Below the pieces are notes generated by a model. The model did no database searches. It was not told the origin of the DNA and saw only the letters and a program-made list of their open reading frames with translations. A stretch of 64,000 nt of DNA from Planctomycetaceae bacterium (GTDB lineage: Bacteria; Planctomycetota; Planctomycetia; Pirellulales; Thermoguttaceae): the NCBI GenBank assembly GCA_012719125.1, contig JAAYAY010000024.1:62001-126000 (forward strand). Reading direction: 5' to 3'. Positions 1 through 17,357 of the stretch are shown in pieces (positions within the stretch are counted from its first letter, which is position 1; each line of letters opens with the position of its first letter). A program made the position numbers and the translations under genes.

Positions 1-668
1 AATTGCTCGAGGAGATGCGATCTCCACATATCGGCGTCTTCGGCCATCTCGCCCGGGATTTCGCCGACAACGATCTCAGCGCCGTTCTTTTCGGCCGGGA
101 AGGTCAGCATCGTCATCTCAACGAGGTCGACGATTCCGCGAAACGCGCCTTCGACGTGCGGGGGGCCGCTCCCGACCGGAAGGATCACGGGAAGCGGTTT
201 CTCGCACTGCAAGCGTTTCTCGATTTCGTCGAGTGTCTCGTAGAAATCGGCTCCCTCGCGATCCATCTTGTTGATGAACGCCAGACGCGGCACATGGTAC
301 TTGTTGGCCTGGCGCCAAACGGTTTCGCTCTGGGCCTCAACCCCTTCGCGGGCGCTGAACACCACGACGGCGCCGTCGAGGACGCGGAGGCTGCGTTCGA
401 CCTCGGCCGTGAAATCGACGTGTCCCGGAGTGTCGATCAGATTGATCGTGACTCCTTTCCAGGGAAAGGTCACGCACGCCGAGTTGATGGTGATGCCGCG
501 TTCCTGCTCTTCGGGGTCGTAATCGGTGACGGTGGTGCCGTCGTCGACTCGCCCGACGCGATGGCTGGCATGCGTGTGAAACAGCATCCGCTCGGTAACG
601 GTGGTCTTACCGGCGTCGATGTGGGCGATCACCCCGATATTGCGAAGCTTTTCCAGTTGCCGAGCCAT
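1..668 (-). CDS. fusA: Elongation factor G, N-terminal part (cut by window edge)
   Basis: Translocation GTPase of the ribosome, cytoplasmic. The minus-strand frame reads from ATG at 668 to the window edge, giving about 222 residues of a protein that is normally near 700. The GTPase motifs are all there in order: P-loop AHIDAGKTT, switch I ending in RGITI, DTPGHVDF (G3) and NKMD (G4). Another in-frame ATG lies three codons upstream (677); I prefer 668 because MARQLEKLRNIGVIAHIDAG fits the family start. It is the last gene of the str-type cluster (rpsL, rpsG, fusA) and is separated from rpsG by an intrinsic terminator, so it may also have its own promoter. Whether the C-terminal domains are standard cannot be seen here. 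Confidence 0.95.
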   Translation of the reverse strand, partial: MARQLEKLRNIGVIAHIDAGKTTVTERMLFHTHASHRVGRVDDGTTVTDYDPEEQERGITINSACVTFPWKGVTINLIDTPGHVDFTAEVERSLRVLDGAVVVFSAREGVEAQSETVWRQANKYHVPRLAFINKMDREGADFYETLDEIEKRLQCEKPLPVILPVGSGPPHVEGAFRGIVDLVEMTMLTFPAEKNGAEIVVGEIPGEMAEDADMWRSHLLEQ

Positions 669-720
669 AGCCTTCATTCCACGTCAACGCCGTCGACAGT
701 CAACCGCATCGGACCAACCG

Positions 721-760
721 CGCAAAAGAAACGCCGCGCCCGTTGGGGACCGGCGCGGCG
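721..760 (-). terminator. Intrinsic terminator between rpsG and fusA
   Basis: On the minus strand, a perfect 9-bp GC stem (752-760 with 732-740, loop 741-751) is followed at once by TTTCTTTT. It sits in the 181-bp gap after the rpsG stop and before the fusA start. A hairpin plus U-rich tract is the classical form; here it would end or attenuate the ribosomal-protein transcript before fusA. Confidence 0.6.
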
Positions 761-849
761 AACTCTCGTTGAGTTGCTGACAAGATTCCTGTTCGTGCGA
801 CCAGTGCCCGTGGGGCTCTCCCCCGTCCTGTCCGTGATATCAGGCCGCA

Positions 850-1320
850 TCACCAGGCGAAATGGGCGAAAGCCTTATTCGCCTCAGCCATGCGGTGAAC
901 GTTTTCACGGCGAGTCATGGCGGCCCCTTCACGCTTGAAAGCAGCCACCAACTCGTCGGCCAGCTTCAGAGAGGTCGCACGCCCCTTTTTCTCCCTGAGC
1001 GCCATCAGGATCCAGCGAATCGCCAGCGACTGCTGGCGCACTCGATTCACTTGCATCGGCACCTGGTAGGAGGCACCGCCGACTCGCTTCGACCGAACCT
1101 CGATGTTCGGCTTCACGTTCTCGAGGGCCTGCGTGAACACATCGATCGCCTCCTCGTGGGGGAGCCGCTTCTTGATCTCGGCGAGCGCGTCGTAGAAGAC
1201 CCGCTGAGCGGTGCTCTTCTTGCCGTCCCACATCAGGCAGTTGATGAATTTGCTTGCCAAAAGGGAATTGTGTACCGGATCCCCTTTGAGTTGTTTTCTG
1301 CTCGCTGTGATTCGACCCAT
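850..1320 (-). CDS. rpsG: 30S ribosomal protein S7
   Basis: Small-subunit head protein that nucleates assembly on the 3' domain of 16S rRNA. The frame can be opened five codons further upstream at a TTG (1335), but ATG at 1320 gives [11 protein letters not shown] and 156 residues, the usual length of S7. Conserved S7 text is clear ([42 protein letters not shown]). It follows rpsL by 78 bp and is followed by a terminator-like hairpin before fusA. In other bacteria S7 represses translation of the str operon; no operator was identified here. Confidence 0.97.
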   Translation of the reverse strand: MGRITASRKQLKGDPVHNSLLASKFINCLMWDGKKSTAQRVFYDALAEIKKRLPHEEAIDVFTQALENVKPNIEVRSKRVGGASYQVPMQVNRVRQQSLAIRWILMALREKKGRATSLKLADELVAAFKREGAAMTRRENVHRMAEANKAFAHFAW

Positions 1321-1398
1321 CGAATGGATTCCCAATAATGCTAGAAAGCTATGTTTTCAGTGCTCCTCTGCCGTCGCCACAAGCTGACGGACGCGTCG

Positions 1399-1767
1399 CT
1401 ATTTCTTCTTGGCGCCGTATCGGCTCCGTGCCTGCTTGCGGTTCTCGACCCCGAGGGCATCGAGCGTCCCTCGAACCACCTGGTACCGGACTCCCGGCAG
1501 GTCACGCACTCGTCCCCCGCGAACCAGCACGATGGAGTGTTCCTGCAGACTGTGTCCTTCGCCCGGGATGTAGACGGTGACCTCTTTCCCGTTGGAAAGC
1601 CGCACACGGGTGATCTTGCGCAAGGCAGAATTCGGCTTCTTGGGAGTCATGGTCTTGACTTGCAGGCACACCCCTCGTTTCTGGGGGCACTGATCCAGGA
1701 CCGGGGCCTTGCTCATCTTCCGCTTCGATGTGCGGCGTTTCCGCACCAATTGATTAATCGTCGGCAT
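1399..1767 (-). CDS. rpsL: 30S ribosomal protein S12
   Basis: Decoding-centre protein of the small subunit. The 122-residue product starts [20 protein letters not shown] and carries the [10 protein letters not shown] and [12 protein letters not shown] segments. The position equal to E. coli Lys43 is Lys, but the position equal to Lys88 is Arg (codon CGT), a change that gives streptomycin resistance when selected in E. coli (family knowledge). Its own ribosome site is weak; a 20-codon frame with a strong Shine-Dalgarno ends 8 nt upstream, which suggests coupling. A candidate promoter lies at 1895-1922. Confidence 0.97.
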   Translation of the reverse strand: MPTINQLVRKRRTSKRKMSKAPVLDQCPQKRGVCLQVKTMTPKKPNSALRKITRVRLSNGKEVTVYIPGEGHSLQEHSIVLVRGGRVRDLPGVRYQVVRGTLDALGVENRKQARSRYGAKKK

Positions 1768-1775
1768 GTGTCAGC

Positions 1776-1838
1776 TCAAATCCCTGAACGGCACCCCTTT
1801 CCCCTCACGCGAGGGGGGACAACGATGAGGGAGTGCAT
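1776..1838 (-). CDS. Possible 20-residue leader reading frame upstream of rpsL
   Basis: On the minus strand, GAGGAGGAAC stands directly before ATG at 1838 and opens 20 codons (MHSLIVVPPRVRGKGCRSGI) ending in TGA 8 nt before the rpsL ATG. The Shine-Dalgarno is far better than that of rpsL. A 6-bp hairpin (1801-1806 with 1811-1816) lies inside it. It could be a translated leader that couples to rpsL, or a chance frame. No homologue is known to me. Confidence 0.35.
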   Translation of the reverse strand: MHSLIVVPPRVRGKGCRSGI

Positions 1839-1894
1839 GTTCCTCCTCGCTGCCTGGGGCGCGATAATTCTGTCTGAGTTAATCGGAATCACTC

Positions 1895-1922
1895 AGCCTA
1901 CCGCAACTGCGGTGGCTGTCAA
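1895..1922 (-). promoter_or_regulatory. Candidate sigma-70 promoter for rpsL-rpsG
   Basis: Minus strand: perfect TTGACA (1917-1922), 16-nt spacer, TAGGCT (1895-1900). It lies in the 228-bp gap between rpoC and rpsL, so rpsL and rpsG may be transcribed apart from rpoBC. The -10 is poor (3 of 6 consensus bases), hence moderate confidence. The spacer itself holds a short palindrome (1900-1913). Confidence 0.4.
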
Positions 1923-1995
1923 GGCATACAGTCGGCAATGGAAGCCGGGTGACTCAAGATTTCGTGCCCAGTTCTAAGGTCCGCGGCAATCTGGG

Positions 1996-6522
<4,527 letters not shown>

Positions 6523-6627
6523 CGTGGCACTCCTTTTCCGGAGGAAACCGTTTGCGGACGCTTCATTCTGTCGGATTCACGGCGATCACCGGGTGCCGCG
6601 ATCCGGGGGGGCAGGTATTCCCGAACG

Positions 6628-10338
<3,711 letters not shown>

Positions 10339-10628
10339 ATAAGATTACCCTCCTGATCAATCGCAAAAGAGAACGCGGGTGGAAGCGGTCGCCCAGCGTG
10401 CGCGCACCTTCTCCCGCCGAGAATCCGCCGATTTTCCGACGGAGGTTCCGGATTCGTTGGAGACCTCTCCTGGAACTTGGCCATCCCGCCGCCGACCGTC
10501 AGATCGTGGCAAGGCGGGCCCTCTCCCAGGAAAGGTACTCTGCCGTATCACATCGGTAGCGCACCGCACCGGGTCCCCTCGATGATGGTGCTGCCGTGGG
10601 GGTAAACTGGAACGGATCAAAATCCGTA
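10339..10628. other. rplL-rpoB intergenic region
   Basis: A 290-bp stretch without a credible gene. In many bacteria the rplL-rpoB gap holds an attenuator and RNase processing site that set the ratio of ribosomal proteins to polymerase. The only structure I can point to is a 7-bp inverted repeat (GAATCCG with CGGATTC, around 10420-10456); there is no T-run next to it. The rpoB Shine-Dalgarno is at its left end. Confidence 0.4.
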
Positions 10629-11039
10629 CTACTTGATCGAAACCGTGGCGCCGGCCTCTTCCAACTCGGCCTTCAGCTTCTCGGCGTCCTCTTTGGCGAT
10701 GCCTTCCTTGACCTTCGAGGGCACACCCTCGACGAGGTCCTTGGCCTCTTTCAGACCGAGCCCGGTTGCGGCACGGACGACCTTGATGACGCCAATCTTC
10801 TTGTCGCCAAAACCTTCGAGAACGACGTCGAACTCGGTCTTCTCGACCTTTGCCTCTTCTGCGCCGCCGCCCGGCATCGGGGCCATCATCACGGCGCCGC
10901 CGGCGGCCGCCTTGATTCCATGTTCGTCTTCCAGGTAGTCGCTCAGTTCTTTCGCCTCTTTGAGGGTCAGGCCGGCGATCTTGTCGCCCAATTCTTTGGA
11001 CAGCGCGGAAAACTCGCGGGTTGCTACGTCGGTCGACAT
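10629..11039 (-). CDS. rplL: 50S ribosomal protein L7/L12
   Basis: Stalk protein that recruits translation GTPases. It has 136 residues: an N-terminal dimerisation helix region, an Ala/Gly/Met-rich hinge ([20 protein letters not shown]) and the C-terminal domain with [20 protein letters not shown] and [15 protein letters not shown], the surface that binds EF-G and EF-Tu. It is slightly longer than the usual 120-128 because of the hinge and the N terminus. It follows rplJ by 163 bp, in the standard rplJ-rplL-rpoB order. Confidence 0.97.
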   Translation of the reverse strand: MSTDVATREFSALSKELGDKIAGLTLKEAKELSDYLEDEHGIKAAAGGAVMMAPMPGGGAEEAKVEKTEFDVVLEGFGDKKIGVIKVVRAATGLGLKEAKDLVEGVPSKVKEGIAKEDAEKLKAELEEAGATVSIK

Positions 11040-11202
11040 GTTGGTTTGTCCTTTCTGCTCTACTTCTGCGCCACTCGCTGCACGCCTAGGTGCTCCTCAC
11101 AGCGACGCCGGTGGTTATTTGAAAATCTGTTTCGTTACCGGGGAATTCCGTTTCCCTTGGCCGGTTCGCTTGCCGGCCGGAGATCCGTGGTAAAACTGCT
11201 CG

Positions 11203-11733
11203 CTATTCGGCGTCGCCGTCTTCTTCGGCCTTTTGTTTGATTTGACTGGCCAGGGCGGCACCCGGGCCGATCAGTTGCGCTGCCAGTTGAGAGCCCGGGC
11301 CGAGAATCTGCCCGACCAGGAGGCTCAGTTGCTCCTCGCGGCTCGGCCACTTGCTGACCTTTTCGACGTCCTCCGCCGTCAGCCTTTCGCCGTCCATGAT
11401 GCCGCCGCGGGGCTGGAAGGCCTCGAAGCGTTTGTCCTTGGCGAGGCGGACAACCTCCTTGGCCAAGGAGACGATGTCTTCCGCTCCCCAGCAGACCGCG
11501 TTGGCTCCACCCACGTCTTCGAACAGGCCGTCGAGCGACGTTCCCGCGGTTGCACGTGCGGCAAGGCTGTTTTTGACGACCAGGACTTCAATGCCTTTCT
11601 CCGCCAATTCGGCACGCAAGACATTGCTGGCGTTCGCTTCCAGCCCAACCAGATTTACCAGCAGCGCATCGCCGACTCCGTCGAGTTGCTTGCGCAGGTG
11701 GTCAGTCACCAGGTTTTTGACGTACTTACTCAT
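11203..11733 (-). CDS. rplJ: 50S ribosomal protein L10
   Basis: Base of the L7/L12 stalk, 176 residues from ATG at 11733. The start MSKYVKNLVTDHLRKQL, the VVKNSLAARA segment and the C-terminal helix with LGPGSQLAAQLIGPGAALAS (L12 binding) fit the family. In many bacteria the leader of rplJ is bound by L10(L12) to repress translation; the 126-bp gap upstream (11734-11859) would be the place, but I could not confirm the fold by eye. Confidence 0.96.
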   Translation of the reverse strand: MSKYVKNLVTDHLRKQLDGVGDALLVNLVGLEANASNVLRAELAEKGIEVLVVKNSLAARATAGTSLDGLFEDVGGANAVCWGAEDIVSLAKEVVRLAKDKRFEAFQPRGGIMDGERLTAEDVEKVSKWPSREEQLSLLVGQILGPGSQLAAQLIGPGAALASQIKQKAEEDGDAE

Positions 11734-11859
11734 ATCGCACGTTTAGCCCTATGAAGGGATGTTTCGGATACTGCTTGTCTTGCCGCTCAGAACTCGAAAG
11801 AGAAGAGGGGCCTCCCGAGCGCCTCGGCGGGAACCAATCCTGCCTCGCGAAGGTCATGT

Positions 11860-12540
11860 TCAGAGCGCCACACGAACGCCGGGGCTCATCGTCGCGCTGA
11901 TGGCGACCCCGCGCATGTACTGGCCGCGAACAGCGGCCGGTTTCAGGTTCTGAACAAACTCGATGAAACTCTGAATGTTCTGGACAAGCTTGTCGGCCTC
12001 GAAGCTGAGTTTGCCCACGATCGCATGGACGTTGCCGCCCGAATCGTTACGGAACTCGACCTTTCCGGCCTTGTACTCCTTGACCGTCTTGCCGATGTCG
12101 GGAGTCACGGTCCCGGCACGGGGCGACGGCATCAAGCCGCGCGGGCCGAGAACGCGTCCCAACGGACCGACGATTCCCATCATGTCGGGGGCCGCGATGC
12201 ACACGTCAAAATCGGTCCAGCCGGCCTTGATCTTCTCTGCCAATTCGGGGCCGCCGACCTCCTCGGCGCCCGCCTCTTGGGCCTCCGCGATCTTGTCGCC
12301 CTTGGCGAACACGACCACGCGCAACGACTTTCCGATCCCGTTGGGCAGGACCACCGAACCGCGAACGATTTGGTCGGCCTGCTTCGGATCGATACCCAGC
12401 CGAATTGCCACTTCCACCGTTTGGTCGAACTTGGTGTTGTTGAACGATTTCAACAACGCGACCGCATCGGGGAGCGGTATCAGCTCCTTGCCCGACACCT
12501 TCTCGGCCAGGGCACGCATGCGTTTCGACTTCTTTGCCAT
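11860..12540 (-). CDS. rplA: 50S ribosomal protein L1
   Basis: L1-stalk protein that binds 23S rRNA near the E site; 226 residues, the normal length. Conserved L1 text includes [33 protein letters not shown], the [20 protein letters not shown] block and [15 protein letters not shown]. It lies between rplK (143 bp upstream) and rplJ (126 bp downstream). L1 often represses the rplKA unit by binding a 23S-like site near the rplK start; not identified here. Confidence 0.97.
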   Translation of the reverse strand: MAKKSKRMRALAEKVSGKELIPLPDAVALLKSFNNTKFDQTVEVAIRLGIDPKQADQIVRGSVVLPNGIGKSLRVVVFAKGDKIAEAQEAGAEEVGGPELAEKIKAGWTDFDVCIAAPDMMGIVGPLGRVLGPRGLMPSPRAGTVTPDIGKTVKEYKAGKVEFRNDSGGNVHAIVGKLSFEADKLVQNIQSFIEFVQNLKPAAVRGQYMRGVAISATMSPGVRVAL

Positions 12541-12683
12541 TTTTCTCCGTCGATCCCAGTTGCGGATTCAAACACTCCCGTTCTCTCCCGACCGCAGCGC
12601 TACGAGCATCCACGGTTCAGCGAGAACGAATCCTCCCGAAGCGCCACGTCCGGCAGGAACGTCCGGGCGCGCGCCGCGGTGTA

Positions 12684-13109
12684 TCAGTCGACGACGTCCA
12701 ACCCCATGCTCCGCGCCGTTCCGGCGATCAGGAGCCGGGCATGCTCGACGTCTCGCGCGTTCAGGTCGTTCATCTTCCGCTTCACGATCTCGTCAAGTTG
12801 AGCCGTCGTGACGGTGCCGACCTTCTCGCGCGGTACATTTCCCGATCCCTTGGCGATTCCCGCGGCCTGCTTGAGCAAGTCGACCGCTGCGGGGCTCTTG
12901 GTTTCCAGTTCGAAGGTCCGGTCGTTGAAAACACGAACGACGACCGGAATGCGCAGACCTTGCTGCTCCTTCGTGCGTTCGTTGAACTGCTGCACGAATT
13001 GCCCCAGATTGATTCCGAACCGGCCCAGAGCGGTACCGACCGGCGGGGCAGGCGTGGCCTGGCCGCCGGGAACCTGGAATCTCACCGTTCCTACGAGTTG
13101 TTTCGCCAT
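12684..13109 (-). CDS. rplK: 50S ribosomal protein L11
   Basis: GTPase-centre protein, 141 residues. The N-terminal domain has the Pro-rich ATPAPPVGTALGRFGINLGQ motif typical of L11, and the C-terminal rRNA-binding domain ends in ARSMGLDVVD. Its ATG follows the nusG stop by 3 bp, so the two are probably translationally linked. Order nusG-rplK-rplA is universal in bacteria. Confidence 0.97.
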   Translation of the reverse strand: MAKQLVGTVRFQVPGGQATPAPPVGTALGRFGINLGQFVQQFNERTKEQQGLRIPVVVRVFNDRTFELETKSPAAVDLLKQAAGIAKGSGNVPREKVGTVTTAQLDEIVKRKMNDLNARDVEHARLLIAGTARSMGLDVVD

Positions 13110-13112
13110 GAT

Positions 13113-14009
13113 CTAAACGCTTTCGATTTGCCAGTATTCCAACTCGACCGGCGTACTCCGGCCGAAGATATTGATCATCACCGTCACACGGCCGCTCGTC
13201 TCGTCGATCGTGTGAACCTCTCCCTCGAAGTTCTCGAAAGTGCCCTCGTTGATCTTCACGCGATCGCCCACGTGAAAGCCAATCTTCAGCTTCGGAACCT
13301 CGTCCTGTTTCTCTTCCGTCTTGGCCAGGATCCTCTGCACCTCATGGGGAAGCATCGGGGTGGGGGTCCCGGCGGCACCGGTGAAGTCGCCGATCCCCGG
13401 CGTATCCCGTACCAGAAACCAGGTGTCGTCGTTGATTTCCATGTTGACGACAATGTAGCCGGGATAAAGCTTGCGCTTCATCACACGCTTCTTCCCCCCC
13501 TTGAATTCCGTGACCTTCTCGGTAGGCACGATGATCTCACCAAAGTACTCTTCCAGCCCCGCGATCTTGACGCGCCGAATCAAGCCTTCGCGTATGGAAT
13601 CCTCGCGGTTGCTTTGCACCTTGAGGATGTACCAGTCCATCTTTCGCGGTTCGGTATCGTCTTCCTCCACACCTGATATTTCTACGGGGTCCGGTTCGAC
13701 CGCACCGAGTTCGGTTGCCGATTCTTCAGCAACAGGCTCCTCGGCGGGCACGGACTCGTCGCCGTCGCCTGACGCCGTTTCGGCGGGCAAATCGACAACT
13801 TCCTGCCCATTTGGCGAGTCTGCTTCCGGTGGCACTTCCGCGGGCACATCGGCCGCATCGTCCAATAGCGATTCCGGCCTGGCGGAGACGACGTCCGAGG
13901 ACGAGCCCGTCACGGATCCCGCTTCGGGTTCCGCTACACCGTCCTGGACCGCTTCCTCCTGCTCCGGCAGCGGTTCTGCGTCGATCGGCTTGTTCGATTC
14001 CTCAGTCAC
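13113..14009 (-). CDS. nusG: Transcription termination/antitermination protein NusG, acidic N-terminal extension
   Basis: Elongation factor that joins RNA polymerase to Rho or the ribosome. Total 298 residues, against about 180 in E. coli. Residues 1-122 are an Asp/Glu/Ser/Pro-rich low-complexity segment, probably disordered. The NGN domain begins at [13 protein letters not shown] (about 124) with [13 protein letters not shown] and RDTPGIGDF; the KOW domain covers about 245-298 ([20 protein letters not shown]). The start at 14009 is the only ATG before the NGN domain that fits; the next one is inside the domain. Located 99 bp after secE, 3 bp before rplK. Confidence 0.95.
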   Translation of the reverse strand: MTEESNKPIDAEPLPEQEEAVQDGVAEPEAGSVTGSSSDVVSARPESLLDDAADVPAEVPPEADSPNGQEVVDLPAETASGDGDESVPAEEPVAEESATELGAVEPDPVEISGVEEDDTEPRKMDWYILKVQSNREDSIREGLIRRVKIAGLEEYFGEIIVPTEKVTEFKGGKKRVMKRKLYPGYIVVNMEINDDTWFLVRDTPGIGDFTGAAGTPTPMLPHEVQRILAKTEEKQDEVPKLKIGFHVGDRVKINEGTFENFEGEVHTIDETSGRVTVMINIFGRSTPVELEYWQIESV

Positions 14010-14108
14010 AGTCGACCTTCCTCGTCATTGGCCCTGGTCCCGTCCACCATCCCTCTCGGCCATCCCTGCCAAGACGAAACCCTGGAATGAACCCATCGGC
14101 CCGAGCGT

Positions 14109-14561
14109 CTATCCGCCAAATATGCCGCCCCACCATCGTTCGAGGAAACTGTCGCCCGGCAGTACCCCGATCGTCATGAATATCTCTCTCCAGGCGAAGT
14201 CGAATACAAAAAGCAGAGCGGCCAGTACGAATACGGTTACCAGCACCACGGCAGAACTGCGATACAACTCGGCACGCGTCGGCCAAGAGACCTTGTTCAT
14301 TTCGGCCTCAACGGCAATCAGAAAATCGGCGAAGGCCGGCAGGTTGACCAGCCGGTAGGCGACCCAGATCGCCACCACCATAATCAGGCTCGGCACCGTG
14401 AACTGCCACAGGTGACCGACCGTCACCATCGAACCGTACAGTTGGTACACTCCGGCCAGGATGCACACGGCCAGGGCGGCAAACGTCACCTGGCGTGCAA
14501 TTCGCCCCTGGTTCCGCTTGTACAGGCCGACTCGAAACAGCTCTTGGAAGAACGCGTTCAC
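14109..14561 (-). CDS. secE: Protein translocase subunit SecE
   Basis: Clamp subunit of the SecYEG channel, inner membrane. It has 150 residues with three hydrophobic segments (around residues 27-45, 55-75 and 108-128), like the long SecE of E. coli and unlike the single-helix form of many bacteria. The conserved cytosolic SecE signature is EMNKVSWPTRAELYRSS, before the last membrane helix. Position directly upstream of nusG confirms the call. Confidence 0.93.
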   Translation of the reverse strand: MNAFFQELFRVGLYKRNQGRIARQVTFAALAVCILAGVYQLYGSMVTVGHLWQFTVPSLIMVVAIWVAYRLVNLPAFADFLIAVEAEMNKVSWPTRAELYRSSAVVLVTVFVLAALLFVFDFAWREIFMTIGVLPGDSFLERWWGGIFGG

Positions 14562-14601
14562 CGGCGTACTCTTCTGCGTGGGAAATAGGTTTCACAACGA
14601 G

Positions 14602-14674
14602 CAGGGGCGGAGGGATTTGAACTCTCAACCGCTGGTTTTGGAGACCAGTGCTCTGCCAATTGAGCTACACCCCT
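14602..14674 (-). tRNA. tRNA-Trp(CCA)
   Basis: A 73-nt cloverleaf on the minus strand. Acceptor 5' AGGGGTG pairs with CGCCCCT, discriminator G. The anticodon stem-loop CTGGTCTCCAAAACCAG carries CCA; the T arm has GGTTCAAATCC-type sequence (GTTCAAATC). The 3' CCA is not encoded. Placed between tuf and secE, the same site as trpT-like genes in many other phyla. Confidence 0.95.
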
Positions 14675-14894
14675 GTGCCGACAATCTCAATTGTGGTTAG
14701 GTCTTTCACGAAGACTCACGACCAACGAGAGGAGGCCGTTTCAGTCCCGCGACAACTCGCAATGATCGGAGACCTCGCCGCTATGGGGTCTCGGACACAC
14801 AAGGCCCCGAAACGAAACGCCGCGGCTGGATTCGCATCCGATGGTTCGCGAAACCGGCAGCGAGAACTCCGCTCGTATTTCTCCGGATTCCGCT

Positions 14895-14927
14895 GCTGTG
14901 CGGGCGAGGTGGGCCTGCCCGCACAGC
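14895..14927 (-). terminator. Hairpin downstream of tuf
   Basis: Perfect 11-bp inverted repeat (14895-14905 with 14917-14927, loop 11 nt) lying 17 bp after the tuf stop. The stem GCTGTGCGGGC is very GC-rich. There is no T-run on the minus strand, so it is either a partial terminator or an mRNA 3'-end stabiliser between tuf and tRNA-Trp. Confidence 0.5.
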
Positions 14928-14943
14928 GGGGAATACTCGTGGG

Positions 14944-16143
14944 TTACTCGACAATCTTGGTGACGACGCCCGACCCGACAGTGCGGCCGCCTTCGCGGAT
15001 GGCAAATCGGACGTTTTCGTCCATAGCGATCGGCGAGATCAACTCAACAACCAGTTTCACGTTGTCGCCCGGCATGCACATTTCGGCGCCGCCGAGAAGA
15101 TTCAAGGAACCGGTTACGTCCGTCGTCCGGAAATAGAACTGGGGACGATAGCCGCTGAAGAACGGCGTGTGACGCCCACCTTCTTCCTTCGACAGGACGT
15201 AGACTTCGGCCTCGAACTTGGTATGGGGCGTGATGGACGCCGGCTTGGCCAACACCTGGCCTCGCTCGATCTCGTCGCGTTTGATGCCGCGGAGGAGGCA
15301 ACCGACGTTGTCGCCGGCAATGCCTTGGTCCAGCGTCTTGTTGAACATCTCGACGCCGGTGCAGACGACCTTGCGGCTCTCTTTCTGGATGCCGACGATT
15401 TCGACCTCGTCCCCGGTCTTGACGATGCCGCGTTCGATACGTCCCGTGGCCACCGTGCCGCGACCTTCAATCGAGAACACGTCCTCGATCGCCATCAGGA
15501 ACGGCTTGTCGGCTTCGCGAGCCGGTTCGGGAATGTAGCTGTCGATGGCGTCCATCAACTCGCCGATGCACTTGGTCGCTTCCGGATCGGTGGGCTTGTT
15601 GTAGGCGGGAAGCGCCGACCCGCGGATCACGGGGAGATCGTCGCCCGGGAAGTCGTACGAGCTGAGCAGTTCGCGCACCTCCAACTCGACCAGTTCCAGC
15701 AATTCCTCGTCGTCGACCAGGTCGCACTTGTTGAGGAACACGACCAGGGCGGGAACGTTCACCTGCCGGGCCAGGAGCACGTGCTCGCGCGTCTGGGGCA
15801 TGGGGCCGTCGGCCGCCGAAACCACCAGGATCGCACCGTCCATCTGGGCGGCTCCGGTGATCATGTTCTTGATGAAGTCCGCGTGTCCGGGGCAGTCGAT
15901 GTGGGCATAGTGACGATTTGCCGTCTCATACTCGACATGCGCTACGGCGATAGTCACGGTCTTGGTGGCATCGCGAACCGTGCCGCCCTTCGCGATATCC
16001 GCGTAGGACTTGAAGTGGGCCAGACCCTTTTCCTGTTGGACCGCCAAAATGGCCCCGGTCAACGTCGTTTTCCCGTGGTCGATGTGACCAATGGTTCCCA
16101 CGTTGACGTGGGGCTTCGTGCGTGCAAATACGTCCTTGGCCAT
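14944..16143 (-). CDS. tuf: Elongation factor Tu
   Basis: GTPase that brings aminoacyl-tRNA to the ribosome. 399 residues from ATG at 16143 ([20 protein letters not shown]). G1 [10 protein letters not shown]3 DCPGHADF, G4 NKCD and the domain 2/3 segments ([21 protein letters not shown]) are intact. Four tRNA genes lie upstream and one downstream, so processing by tRNA-maturation nucleases probably releases its mRNA, as in E. coli tufB. Only one tuf copy is in this window. Confidence 0.98.
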   Translation of the reverse strand: MAKDVFARTKPHVNVGTIGHIDHGKTTLTGAILAVQQEKGLAHFKSYADIAKGGTVRDATKTVTIAVAHVEYETANRHYAHIDCPGHADFIKNMITGAAQMDGAILVVSAADGPMPQTREHVLLARQVNVPALVVFLNKCDLVDDEELLELVELEVRELLSSYDFPGDDLPVIRGSALPAYNKPTDPEATKCIGELMDAIDSYIPEPAREADKPFLMAIEDVFSIEGRGTVATGRIERGIVKTGDEVEIVGIQKESRKVVCTGVEMFNKTLDQGIAGDNVGCLLRGIKRDEIERGQVLAKPASITPHTKFEAEVYVLSKEEGGRHTPFFSGYRPQFYFRTTDVTGSLNLLGGAEMCMPGDNVKLVVELISPIAMDENVRFAIREGGRTVGSGVVTKIVE

Positions 16144-16227
16144 TCTAGACTTATCTCCCTGCGTTCAAAAAGCGGGTAACCTTGAACTACCTTGGATCGA
16201 CCATTCGGTTGGACTATCCTACAAAAG

Positions 16228-16300
<73 letters not shown>

Positions 16301-16345
16301 AGCCGATCACACGTTTGCCTGCCCTTGGTGGCAGTCCTGTCTCAG

Positions 16346-16416
16346 AGCGGGTGAAGGGAATCGAACCCTCGTCTTCAGCTTGGAAGGCTGTGGCTCTACC
16401 ATTGAGCTACACCCGC
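16346..16416 (-). tRNA. tRNA-Gly(TCC)
   Basis: 71-nt cloverleaf: acceptor GCGGGTG with CACCCGC, discriminator U, anticodon loop TTCCAAG giving TCC, T arm GGTTCGATTCC. Position equals glyT of the E. coli tufB operon. The 45-bp spacer to tRNA-Thr(GGT) supports co-transcription. Confidence 0.96.
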
Positions 16417-16634
16417 TTTCCTCTTGTCGCGAACCGACACAGAGCTTACTTGCGAACTCGGACGAGCCACGGGACACCTGTCTGTTGAACGTCACCAATC
16501 GATAGCCTACCCATTCCCGCGTCGCACGCCGAGGGGGGGCGCATGATAGGTGGCATAAAGCACCCCTGGGGGGCGGTTACTGGTGAATCGTAAAAACCTC
16601 GCTCTGGAAAACGGGAATTCGCTGGATTTGAAAA

Positions 16635-16716
16635 TGGGGGGTGCAGGATTCGAACCTGCGAAGGCTACGCCATCAGATTTACAGTCTGACCCCTTTGACC
16701 GCTCGGGAAACCCCCC
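16635..16716 (-). tRNA. tRNA-Tyr(GTA)
   Basis: 82-nt class II tRNA with a long variable arm. Acceptor GGGGGGT with ACCCCCC, discriminator A, anticodon loop TGTAAAT giving GTA, T arm GGTTCGAATCC. Equals tyrU of the E. coli tufB operon. It is 218 bp from tRNA-Gly, a gap in which I see no gene. Confidence 0.96.
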
Positions 16717-16927
16717 ACGCCATCTTCAAAAAACGCTCAAGACCGAAGTCCTGAGCTCACTATTGACCGCTTGGATGGCCGCCGATCGAAGGCAACGACG
16801 AAGCCCGGCTTTCCCGGACTTGTGGTTGGCCAAGCAGGCTCATTAACCATACAACTATCAATAATCCCTGGGCGGCTACCCTCAACCGACTCCGTCGACG
16901 GCGGGAAAGTTCGAGGACTCTCGGCAG

Positions 16928-17000
16928 AGCTAGCGGAGGGACTTGAACCCACAACCTGCTGATTACAAATCAGCTGCTCTGCCAATTGAGCTACGCTAGC
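16928..17000 (-). tRNA. tRNA-Thr(TGT)
   Basis: 73-nt cloverleaf: acceptor GCTAGCG with CGCTAGC, discriminator U, anticodon stem GCTGA/TCAGC around TTTGTAA, anticodon TGT, T arm GGTTCAAGTCC. First RNA of the tRNA-tuf unit, equal to thrU in E. coli; a promoter lies 27 nt upstream. Confidence 0.96.
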
Positions 17001-17027
17001 CGCCAGGGGCCGACACGCGAACCATTT

Positions 17028-17055
17028 AATATAACCAACCGCGTGTGGCACGCAA
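17028..17055 (-). promoter_or_regulatory. Candidate promoter of the tRNA-tuf operon
   Basis: Minus strand: TTGCGT (17050-17055), 16-nt spacer, TATATT (17028-17033), 27 nt before the first tRNA base. Spacing and place suit a sigma-70 promoter for the tRNA-Thr to tuf transcript and perhaps beyond. The local base composition is AT-rich compared with flanks. Confidence 0.55.
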
Positions 17056-17357
17056 GGCGGATGCCAGACAAAAAAACGACCCCTTAATTCTTGGCCCAAA
17101 TGGTGGGCTCCGGACCGCAACGGTGGGACAAAACCGCTTCGGTCAGCGGCACAACGCCAGTGAAAACATCCCCGCACCCCTCCGAAAGCCCTTCGAACGA
17201 ACCGTCAATAGAACCGGTGAAATCTGCAACGCATGGGAAGAATACAAAAAATGGCCAAGGACTCACTGACCCGGCCATCGCGTCTCGCGACTCGCGCATA
17301 ACTCCCAAGAGGGGGTTGCCTCCTCGCGCGGACTCGTTTTAATGTCGTCCCTGAACC
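17056..17357. other. Gap between sigma factor gene and tRNA-tuf promoter
   Basis: About 300 bp without a recognisable gene. On the minus strand, downstream of the sigma gene, there is a run of seven T near 17072-17078 preceded at some distance by a weak hairpin (GCCCA with TGGGC around 17096-17110); it might end the sigma transcript but the hairpin is about 17 nt from the T-run. Confidence 0.3.
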
